In this document: positions 1 to 5,286 of the stretch, in pieces
Position numbering within the stretch: the stretch's first letter is position 1
Layout: each line of letters starts with the position of its first letter
Assembly (NCBI GenBank): GCA_041612095.1
Contig: JBFJJW010000211.1
Coordinates: 1-5,286, forward strand
Source of the DNA: Solimonas sp041612095
GTDB taxonomy: Bacteria > Pseudomonadota > Gammaproteobacteria > Nevskiales > Nevskiaceae
DNA length: 5,286 nt
Direction: 5' to 3'
Made by a program: the position numbers and the translations under genes
Notes under the pieces: generated by a model
Seen by the model: only the letters and a program-made list of their open reading frames with translations
What the model was told of the DNA's origin: nothing
The model's database searches: none

Positions 1-1037
1 CGGCGCCCCCACCCCCAGGCACCGAACAGCAGCGCAACGATTAGCCAGCCAACACCCATGGCGCCGGCAGAGGGTCCGGTGTCCAGCACTCCGCCATCCG
101 GAACGTAGGCTCGCAGGGCGGGCTCACGATCTGTCTTGTTGGCATAGGTCGATTGGCGCTCAGCCGCCAGGACATACACCTCCACCAAGCCGCGCCGTGC
201 GACCACCGGATCCACCAACGGCATCGTGTCTTGCAGACACACCGAAAGGTCCAGTCGGGAACGGTCCATCGGCCCGGGGTGCGAAAGCGCGTCCAGCACC
301 AGCGCCCAGACAACTGCGTCAAAACCGTGCTGGACGTGATCAACCACGCGGCCAGGACATAGCTCCTGCACCGCAAGATTGACTGCGCCATCCAACGCTG
401 CGGTGGGCACCGGAGCAACGGGCTGGATTACCCAATCGGTGAGGCTGTAGATGCTGCTGTAGGACACATCGCCCGGCGTCTCATCGCCGGCATTCAGCGC
501 CGCCATGAACGAGGACGTATCCGACTGCTGCCACAGCGCCGGCAAGCAAGGGGTGGCACATGACAGGCCCGCGAACGGTCCTCCGTGATTAGGGGTCGCC
601 AGCATCACCAGGTCATCGATCGCAGCCCCGACGTCTGGCCACCACCGGATCGCCCAGCGTGGCTCCAGCCCTCCCTGACTAATACCGACTACGCCAATCT
701 TGCGGCCGGTGGTTGCCGTCATCCGCCGCACGGCATGCACCACGTACTCAGTCGAGAGCTGGATATCGACAAACGCATAGTCCGGCATACGCACAGTGCA
801 GGTCGGAAACCCATGTGCGGGCAAGGCCAGCTCGTAAGTCCAGCTCCAATTTTCCTCTGGCGTTACCGAAGTACCATGCACCAACAGGACTGCATGGTCG
901 CCACTGCGCAGCGGCTGTGTGCAGGCATATGCAGCCTCAAGATCGGCAGGCGCCACCGTAAGCGCTGGAGAAGTCGCCGCCGACAGTGGCAATAGCAGGA
1001 AAACGAGGGTGGCCGCATTTCTCAGGCGCGTATTCAT
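1..1037 (-). CDS. Secreted CalB-like lipase/esterase (alpha/beta hydrolase), 3' end cut by window edge
   Basis: The frame is open from ATG at 1037 to the window edge: 345 full codons plus CG of an Arg codon, with no stop. Residues 1-31 look like a Sec signal peptide (Arg at 4 and 6, hydrophobic 8-21). The rest follows Candida antarctica lipase B: VHGT at 53-56 (oxyanion region), nucleophile Ser120 in GISQGG, then RWAIRWWP, catalytic Asp201 in SLTDWVIQP and His234 in VVDH. Cys39-Cys80 and Cys227-Cys267 have nearly the spacing of CalB disulfides 22-64 and 216-258. Cys160-Cys164 is an extra close pair. Family enzymes hydrolyse carboxylic esters and lipids; the substrate here is unknown. Residues 327-344 form a Gly/Trp-rich hydrophobic segment followed by Arg-Arg, so the protein may be membrane-held or processed at its C-terminus. 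The start lies 23 bp after the receptor stop, with no good Shine-Dalgarno, so translational coupling is plausible. Fold assignment is firm; specificity is not. Confidence 0.86.
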   Translation of the reverse strand, partial: MNTRLRNAATLVFLLLPLSAATSPALTVAPADLEAAYACTQPLRSGDHAVLLVHGTSVTPEENWSWTYELALPAHGFPTCTVRMPDYAFVDIQLSTEYVVHAVRRMTATTGRKIGVVGISQGGLEPRWAIRWWPDVGAAIDDLVMLATPNHGGPFAGLSCATPCLPALWQQSDTSSFMAALNAGDETPGDVSYSSIYSLTDWVIQPVAPVPTAALDGAVNLAVQELCPGRVVDHVQHGFDAVVWALVLDALSHPGPMDRSRLDLSVCLQDTMPLVDPVVARRGLVEVYVLAAERQSTYANKTDREPALRAYVPDGGVLDTGPSAGAMGVGWLIVALLFGAWGWGR

Positions 1038-1060
1038 AGTCGAGTACAAGGCGGCACCCC

Positions 1061-3622
1061 CTAGAAGCTCCAATGGAACTGCCCAAAGATCATGCGCGGC
1101 GGTTCTAGCGCGCCTACAAACAGCCCGGGACTGACGTCGCCCTGCCGTATGTAGGTGGCAACGTCATTGAGGTTGTCGACGATGAGCTTGAAGGACCACC
1201 CGCTCACACCCTTTACACCCACGCTGGCACGCAAGCGCCAGAACGCTTCCTGTGTCTTGCGTTCATCGAGATCGATGTCCAGATACTGGCGGCTCTGGTA
1301 TTCAGCGGTGAGGCCTGCGCTGAAAGTCGTGCCGTTGAAGTCGAATGGCGGTATGACATTAAACCCTAACGTGCCATTCACCTTGGGAGCGAAGGCAAAG
1401 GACTTGCCAGTGGCATCACAGCGAGGGTCGTCATCCTCGTCTGCATTCGGCTGGTCTGCTGGGCAGTCGTTGGTCTTGAAGTCGAGATACTCGGTATCGT
1501 TCAAACCGAGACTCATCATCAATCTAAGCCAGTGCGTTGCTAACCAAGTGATGTCACCCTCGATTCCTTGCGCGCGCGCGGTCGCGGCGTTCTCAACCGC
1601 CGATACGCCGAGACCAACCGCCGAGGTCTCCGGCACGCGGGTCAACACCTGGAAGTCATCAATGTCCATGCGATACAGCGACACATTCATCTGCATGGTC
1701 TGTTGCAGCAGCGTGGATTTCAGATCAAAGCCCCACTCGGTGGAGTACTCCGGCTCGTAAACCAGTTCGTCGTGCACACCCCGAAAAGCGAATGCGTTGA
1801 AGCCTCCGCTCTTGTAGGCGGTGGCCCAATGCACAAACAGGCTGATGTTCTGATTGGGTTGATAATTCAGCGCAACCTTCGGCTGAAAGTTCTGTTCCGA
1901 CAGCGACTCCGACGCAGCAAACTCCTCGAGACCCTGGGTTCGCATGAGTGGGTTCGGACCCGGAGAATCGAATGTCTGCTCCCAGGCAGCGGCCTTGCTT
2001 TCCCGGCTGAGGCGTCCGCCCAGTTGCAGCGCCCAGTAGTCGTTGAAATTCCACTGCAGCTGACCGAACACCGCCACGGTGTCACTGCGCTGGCGGAAGT
2101 ACTGAGACGATTGCTCGGGATCAAGCCCGACCTCATCCGGCAGCGCGGGCACTGCAGGTCCCACCAGTCCGAAGATGCCGTCGGCAAATCCGTCTGACTC
2201 TGCAGCCAGCGTCAGATCCAACAGAGGTCCCGGGTAGAACCGGAAGCGCATGAGGCTGTTATCGATAGCGGTTCTCTGCGTGAACACTCCGAATAGCAGG
2301 TCGCTGCGCCCCAAGTCAGCGCCTAGAAACTCGCTGAATCCCAATAGACCGACAAAGCTTGGCGAGAGCACGCGGACTTCCAGGGTGGTTGTCGGAGATT
2401 CATCACCGCCTTCGGCCTCAATTGCCTTTGCCGGAGTGAAGTCGATGTCTGCGGCCACCGTAGTGCGCATCACCGAATGCCCACCCAGCGCCGAGATGCT
2501 CCATTCCCCCAGTGGGCGTGCCCAATCGGCGACAAAGCTATCGATCTCTGTGCGTCGACCGTCTGGGCTGTCGAGCGAGCTCACGTAGTTTTTTGGAACA
2601 AAGTCGGCGCGCGGATCGTAGGCACGCAGACGACTCTTCACGGTCTCCGTAGCGCGGATGATCTCTACACCAGTACCCAGAGACTCCAGCGCAACGCTTT
2701 CGTAGCTTAGCTTTAGATTTGACGCGCCCAGATCCGGAATCTGTAGCTTGAGCCGTACACCATCGCGCGTGTCGCCCCGCATGTAACGCTCCGCTTCCGG
2801 GGCCACGTCGGCAGTGGTGTTGTAGACAAATCCACGTCGCGCCTCCGATACCGCAGCTACACGAAAGTTGACGCCGTCCTCAATCAAGGGGCCCCCAATC
2901 CCCATCTCAAGGCGCCGCCTGTCGTAGTCACCCCCCTGAACGTCCACATACCCGTCAAAGAAGTCAGTGGGGTTCCTGGAGAGGATGTTGATCAGACCGG
3001 CGGTGGTGTTCTTGCCAAAGGTGGTTCCCTGCGGGCCGCGCAATACCTCAATACGCTCGGTGTCGAACAAGCCAGCGGCGAAGTACTCGACGCGTCCGTA
3101 CGGCACGCCCTCCATCGCAATTCCAGCAGGGGGTTCGAATGCCTTGTTGTTATTGTTGAAGCTAAACCCTCGTACTCGGGGTGACGCAAAGAATCCTGCC
3201 TGCTCCACCTTCACGTTGGGAACAAACAGCATTGCCTCTCGAACATCGGTGATACCCCAGTCGTAGATCAACCGTTCATCTACGACCGAGATCGAGACAG
3301 GCACATCCTTTATGGCCTGAACACCGCGCTTCTGCGCGGTAACGACAATCTCCTCGAGTACGGCCGTCGGCGGCTCCGATAACGCCGGCTCAGGCGCCTC
3401 CGGGACTGCTATGGCAATTGTCTGTAGCAGACCGTCTGATGATGAACCCTCCTGTTCCGCTGCTGCAGATCGCAGACCTTCTTCAGAGTCAGCCTGTTCG
3501 GCCTCCTGAGAGGCCGGCTGCGCGTAATCTGCCTCCTGAGCATGCGCCGCTGCGACAGCAAACCAGCATCCTGCCAGGACCAATGCCGGCAACGACGCGA
3601 TCCGTTCCCTATTCTTTCCCAT
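1061..3622 (-). CDS. TonB-dependent outer-membrane receptor, complete, 853 aa
   Basis: This is an outer-membrane active transporter powered by TonB-ExbB-ExbD. A signal peptide at about 1-28 ends in AAAHA before Gln29. Residues 29-89 are an acidic, Ala/Glu/Ser-rich linker without a recognisable signalling (STN) domain. The TonB box EEIVVTA is at 90-96. The plug spans about 100-220, with PRVRGF at 148-153 and IEVLRGPQGTTFGKNTTAG at 191-209. The rest is a 22-strand-type beta barrel, with typical late strands around the YKSGGFNAF motif and a C-terminal Phe (HWSF) that fits barrel assembly by BAM. Cys720 and Cys735 bracket an acidic stretch (DEDDD), probably an extracellular loop. The length is normal for the family. 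ATG 3622 is supported by an upstream GGAGGGGG. The lipase gene follows after 23 bp, and a TetR-type regulator lies upstream on the same strand. The substrate cannot be read from sequence; context suggests an ester or hydrolysis product rather than a siderophore. No siderophore gene is in the window. Confidence 0.97.
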   Translation of the reverse strand: MGKNRERIASLPALVLAGCWFAVAAAHAQEADYAQPASQEAEQADSEEGLRSAAAEQEGSSSDGLLQTIAIAVPEAPEPALSEPPTAVLEEIVVTAQKRGVQAIKDVPVSISVVDERLIYDWGITDVREAMLFVPNVKVEQAGFFASPRVRGFSFNNNNKAFEPPAGIAMEGVPYGRVEYFAAGLFDTERIEVLRGPQGTTFGKNTTAGLINILSRNPTDFFDGYVDVQGGDYDRRRLEMGIGGPLIEDGVNFRVAAVSEARRGFVYNTTADVAPEAERYMRGDTRDGVRLKLQIPDLGASNLKLSYESVALESLGTGVEIIRATETVKSRLRAYDPRADFVPKNYVSSLDSPDGRRTEIDSFVADWARPLGEWSISALGGHSVMRTTVAADIDFTPAKAIEAEGGDESPTTTLEVRVLSPSFVGLLGFSEFLGADLGRSDLLFGVFTQRTAIDNSLMRFRFYPGPLLDLTLAAESDGFADGIFGLVGPAVPALPDEVGLDPEQSSQYFRQRSDTVAVFGQLQWNFNDYWALQLGGRLSRESKAAAWEQTFDSPGPNPLMRTQGLEEFAASESLSEQNFQPKVALNYQPNQNISLFVHWATAYKSGGFNAFAFRGVHDELVYEPEYSTEWGFDLKSTLLQQTMQMNVSLYRMDIDDFQVLTRVPETSAVGLGVSAVENAATARAQGIEGDITWLATHWLRLMMSLGLNDTEYLDFKTNDCPADQPNADEDDDPRCDATGKSFAFAPKVNGTLGFNVIPPFDFNGTTFSAGLTAEYQSRQYLDIDLDERKTQEAFWRLRASVGVKGVSGWSFKLIVDNLNDVATYIRQGDVSPGLFVGALEPPRMIFGQFHWSF

Positions 3623-3631
3623 GCTCTCCGA

Positions 3632-3639
3632 CCCCCTCC
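3632..3639 (-). promoter_or_regulatory. Ribosome binding site of the TonB-dependent receptor
   Basis: On the minus strand GGAGGGGG ends nine bases before ATG 3622. A second purine stretch, GGAGAG (3629-3624), is probably too close to the start to be the main site. Together they support ATG 3622, which is also the only sensible start for the signal peptide. Confidence 0.65.
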
Positions 3640-3642
3640 AAC

Positions 3643-3695
3643 GTCGGTAGCCGACCTCGATTCCGCGCCGCTTTAGCGGTCGTCTTGATTCGAGG
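3643..3695 (-). other. Two weak hairpins in the regulator-receptor gap
   Basis: The 113-bp gap at 3623-3735 contains two inverted-repeat structures. The first has outer arms CCTCGA/TCGAGG (3655-3660 and 3690-3695) enclosing a CCGC-TTTA-GCGG hairpin (3668-3679). The second is GTCGG-TAG-CCGAC (3643-3655), which ends close to the receptor's ribosome site. The two structures share base 3655. Neither is followed by a T tract, so they are poor intrinsic terminators. They may be leader structures or chance. No convincing promoter and no copy of the AACGATCGTT palindrome is visible in this gap. Confidence 0.3.
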
Positions 3696-3735
3696 CCAGA
3701 TGTTTAGATGTGCTGCCGGTATTAGCTGCGCGGAT

Positions 3736-4395
3736 CTACTGCTGTGCCCCCAGCAGCCGGAGTGCGTACTCCGCGTATGCGTCCGCGATTTCCTTCACCG
3801 TTTTTCCACAATCGGGGGTGTACCAATGCGCGACGCGCAACCCCATGCCACCAATCGCCGTCAGTGCAAGCAGCGGGTCGAGCACCTGAAACGTCCCGAC
3901 GCGCACTCCGCGCAGAATCACCTCTGCCACCAGCATTTCCGAACGGCGGCGCAACTCCATTGCAGGCGCCGCAGCGGCAGCGCTAAGTGCATGCAGCTCG
4001 GCGTTGGCCACTACTGCAAGTACCGGGTATTGGCAGTGCGACGCCACATGTGCCCGCATCAACGCGGCCACCTGTTGGGCCGGGTCCGGTTGTGCCTGCA
4101 GCATGGCTTCCCGCAAGGCGCGCTGGTGCTCGTCGTGCCCGATGCGCACCAACTCAGCCAGCACATGTTCCTTCGACGGGAAGTGCGCATACAGGGTCGT
4201 GAGCTGGATGTCAGCGCGAGTACAGATATCGCGCACGGAAGCGCCGCCATATCCACGTTCGGCGAACAGGTTCAGCGCCGCCCTTAGAATCTTGCCGCGC
4301 GTACCGGTCGGATCGACGCCCGGCACTTCAGGCTCTACCGCCACCAGTCGGCGGTGCTGCGTCATTTGCGACAGCTCAGGTGCAATGATGGCCAT
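3736..4395 (-). CDS. TetR/AcrR-family transcriptional regulator, 219 aa
   Basis: This is a one-component DNA-binding regulator, usually a dimeric repressor released by a small ligand. The TetR N-terminal domain is clear: TRGKILRAALNLFAERGYGG at about 32-51, then the helix-turn-helix ASVRDICTRADIQLTTLYAHF at about 52-72, then PSKEHVL. The C-terminal part is helical (ELRRRSEMLVAEVI, then GGMGLRVAHWYTP and EIADAYAEYALRLLG). It resembles regulators of fatty-acid, acyl-CoA or steroid catabolism, but that is a family impression only. I chose ATG 4395. The frame is open upstream to a TTG at 4455, but that TTG is part of a good -35 element (TTGACT), so it should lie outside the transcript. ATG 4365 (209 aa) is the alternative and has a weak GAG upstream; neither ATG has a strong ribosome site. 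Two identical palindromes around its promoter suggest autorepression and control of the divergent hydrolase. The receptor gene lies 113 bp downstream on the same strand. Confidence 0.93.
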   Translation of the reverse strand: MAIIAPELSQMTQHRRLVAVEPEVPGVDPTGTRGKILRAALNLFAERGYGGASVRDICTRADIQLTTLYAHFPSKEHVLAELVRIGHDEHQRALREAMLQAQPDPAQQVAALMRAHVASHCQYPVLAVVANAELHALSAAAAAPAMELRRRSEMLVAEVILRGVRVGTFQVLDPLLALTAIGGMGLRVAHWYTPDCGKTVKEIADAYAEYALRLLGAQQ

Positions 4396-4400
4396 AACAT

Positions 4401-4410
4401 AACGATCGTT
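4401..4410. promoter_or_regulatory. Palindrome AACGATCGTT, probable TetR operator, copy 1
   Basis: A perfect 10-bp inverted repeat lies 5 bp upstream of the regulator's ATG 4395 and about 10 bp inside its predicted transcript. It is identical to the palindrome at 4456-4465. The next ten bases on the plus strand are also similar, so 4401-4420 and 4456-4475 match at 17 of 20 positions. Short palindromes next to a divergent TetR-family gene are typical operators of that family. Binding here could block tetR transcription just after initiation. Confidence 0.75.
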
Positions 4411-4426
4411 TGCTTGTGTTAGCGCA

Positions 4427-4455
4427 AATCTACACTTACCATTTGGCAAAGTCAA
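4427..4455 (-). promoter_or_regulatory. Sigma70-like promoter of the tetR-type regulator
   Basis: On the minus strand, TTGACT (4455-4450) and TAGATT (4432-4427) are separated by exactly 17 bp. These match the consensus TTGACA and TATAAT at 5 of 6 and 4 of 6 positions. The predicted transcript start is near 4420, giving a leader of about 25 nt to ATG 4395 that contains palindrome copy 1. Palindrome copy 2 sits directly upstream of the -35. The arrangement argues against the in-frame TTG at 4455 as a translation start. Confidence 0.6.
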
Positions 4456-4470
4456 AACGATCGTTAGTTT
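4443..4470 (+). promoter_or_regulatory. Possible promoter of the alpha/beta hydrolase gene
   Basis: TTGGCA (4443-4448, 5 of 6 to consensus) is followed after 16 bp by TAGTTT (4465-4470, weak -10 but with the conserved T, A and final T). The spacer contains palindrome copy 2, a classical position for repression. A caveat is that initiation would fall near 4477, right at the AGGA ribosome site, leaving almost no leader. An upstream start using TACACT at 4431-4436 as -10 is an alternative, though its -35 is poor. Confidence 0.35.
4456..4465. promoter_or_regulatory. Palindrome AACGATCGTT, probable TetR operator, copy 2
   Basis: This is the second exact copy of the palindrome, its centre 55 bp from the first (about five helical turns, so both could face the same side of the DNA). 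It directly abuts the -35 element of the predicted regulator promoter and lies between the possible -35 and -10 of the hydrolase promoter. A bound repressor here could affect both directions. The regulator is the obvious candidate binder, by position only. Confidence 0.75.
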
Positions 4471-4476
4471 GTTTTC

Positions 4477-4480
4477 AGGA
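4477..4480 (+). promoter_or_regulatory. Ribosome binding site AGGA of the hydrolase gene
   Basis: AGGA lies six bases before ATG 4487. It decides the start: the in-frame TTG at 4469 lies upstream of this site and has no comparable site of its own, since its upstream sequence is the palindrome. Confidence 0.65.
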
Positions 4481-4486
4481 TCAACA

Positions 4487-5269
4487 ATGCCCGCCGCTCA
4501 CGTCCTAGGATGCACGCTGCATTACGAACTTATCGGCAGCGGAGAGCCCGTCTTGCTCATACACGGGCTCGGGTCCAGCAGCCGGGATTGGGAATATCAG
4601 ACTGCCGCGTTGGCGCCGAACTATAGGATCATCGCGCCAGACCTCAGGGGGCACGGTCGATCGCAGCGCCCGCCCGGACCCTACTCGATGGGCGGCTTCG
4701 CCAACGACCTGATTGCCTTACTAGATCACCTGCACATCGCCCAAGCCCATGTCGTCGGGCTTTCATTGGGCGGCGGCATTGCGTTTCAGCTTGCAACCCA
4801 AGCGCCGGAGCGCGTGCGATCGCTGACCATCGTCAATAGTGGCCCGGAGCTCGTCCCGCGTAGCACCCGCCAAAAGCTGGGGATCTGGCAGCGCTACGCC
4901 ATCGTTCACCTGCTCGGACTCAAGCGAATGGCGAAGGTGTTGAGTCGTCGGCTATTCCCAGAAGATGTCGCGCTGCAGAAAAGCTTTATCGAGCGCTTTT
5001 CCGAAAACGACACGTATGCCTATCTGAGCGCCATGCGCGCGTTCGTCGGCTGGAGCGTCGCATCGCAACTGCCCGCCATCAGCTGCCCGGTGCTGGTGAT
5101 AGCCGCCGATCAGGATTACACGCCCGTAAGCGCCAAGCACGCATACGTCGCACAGATGCCCAATGCTCGCCTAGTCGTCATCGACGATGCACGACACGCG
5201 GTACCGGTTGAAAAGCCGGACACCTTCAACCGCTGCCTGCTCGAATTCCTCAACACCTGCCGCGCTTGA
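4487..5269 (+). CDS. Alpha/beta hydrolase (soluble esterase-like), 260 aa
   Basis: This is a single-domain alpha/beta hydrolase, probably cytoplasmic because no signal peptide or membrane segment is visible. The order is canonical: HGLGSSSRDW at 26-35 (oxyanion loop), APDLRGHGRS at 50-59, nucleophile Ser93 in GLSLGGG, a cap region at about 120-195, acid Asp210 in AADQDYTP, and His237 in DARHAVPVEKP. Length and motifs fit the broad group containing 3-oxoadipate enol-lactonase, carboxylesterases and meta-cleavage hydrolases; sequence alone does not choose between them. An in-frame TTG at 4469 would add six residues, but ATG 4487 is better, with AGGA six bases upstream. It is divergent from the regulator across a 91-bp gap carrying two palindromes, one just upstream of this gene, so control by that regulator is likely. 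It may finish breakdown of an ester brought in by the neighbouring receptor (inference). No partner gene follows within the 17 bases left in the window. Confidence 0.93.
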   Translation: MPAAHVLGCTLHYELIGSGEPVLLIHGLGSSSRDWEYQTAALAPNYRIIAPDLRGHGRSQRPPGPYSMGGFANDLIALLDHLHIAQAHVVGLSLGGGIAFQLATQAPERVRSLTIVNSGPELVPRSTRQKLGIWQRYAIVHLLGLKRMAKVLSRRLFPEDVALQKSFIERFSENDTYAYLSAMRAFVGWSVASQLPAISCPVLVIAADQDYTPVSAKHAYVAQMPNARLVVIDDARHAVPVEKPDTFNRCLLEFLNTCRA

Positions 5270-5286
5270 GATCTAGCGCTGCGGGA

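Noticed and set aside
41..995. Short open frames on both strands in the left kilobase (for example 41-418 minus and 585-995 plus)
   Set aside because: They are shadows of the lipase frame, which stays open to the window edge and carries a full catalytic triad and signal peptide.
1155..2197. Plus-strand open frames (1155-1760 and 1568-2197) inside the receptor gene
   Set aside because: Both are antisense to the receptor's conserved barrel, overlap each other, lack ribosome sites and show no recognisable protein features.
3566..3577. Lipobox-like LAGC at residues 16-19 of the receptor
   Set aside because: The hydrophobic stretch continues past Cys19 to AAAHA, a good signal peptidase I site. 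TonB-dependent receptors are not normally lipoproteins.
3418..4287. Long plus-strand open frame (289 codons) across the receptor start and the regulator
   Set aside because: It lies antisense to two strongly supported genes. Its product is low-complexity, rich in Arg, Cys and His, with no domain. It is a by-product of GC-rich codon use.
4456..4475. Palindromes as part of a transposon end or repeat array
   Set aside because: There are only two copies, both in a divergent promoter region, with no transposase or target duplication nearby. Operators explain them better.
5270..5286. Possible terminator after the hydrolase stop
   Set aside because: Only 17 bases remain, and they show no clear stem with a T tract.

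Overview
The window looks like chromosomal DNA of a GC-rich Gram-negative bacterium. The main evidence is a complete TonB-dependent outer-membrane receptor, which requires an outer membrane. The receptor style (TonB box EEIVVTA, plug motif RGPQGTTFGKN, terminal Phe) is common in Proteobacteria that degrade lipids, steroids or xenobiotics. A proteobacterium, perhaps gammaproteobacterial, is my best guess, but no marker gene fixes the taxon. I see no mobile element, tRNA, rRNA or CRISPR array.

Layout. Three genes run leftward on the minus strand in the order tetR-type regulator (3736-4395), TonB-dependent receptor (1061-3622), secreted lipase (1-1037, cut by the left window edge). One gene runs rightward, a soluble alpha/beta hydrolase (4487-5269). 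The two transcription units diverge from a 91-bp gap at 4396-4486. That gap holds two copies of the perfect 10-bp palindrome AACGATCGTT, 55 bp apart, and a good sigma70-like promoter for the regulator. Receptor and lipase are separated by only 23 bp and are very probably co-transcribed. Regulator and receptor are separated by 113 bp with weak hairpins and no convincing promoter or terminator.

The most interesting gene is the left-edge one, an open frame with no stop inside the window. It matches the family of Candida antarctica lipase B (CalB): the GxSxG Ser, the Asp in a TDxxVQP-like motif, the His after VVD, and two cysteine pairs at CalB-like spacing. It adds a C-terminal hydrophobic segment ending in Arg-Arg, which suggests membrane retention or a sorting signal.

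Working model (inference). This is a compact TetR-controlled locus for using an external ester. The lipase cleaves the ester outside the cytoplasm, the receptor imports the ester or its product across the outer membrane, and the divergent cytoplasmic hydrolase completes the breakdown. The regulator would bind the paired palindromes and release them when an intermediate accumulates. The substrate (lipid, steroid ester, polyester oligomer or other) cannot be read from the sequence.
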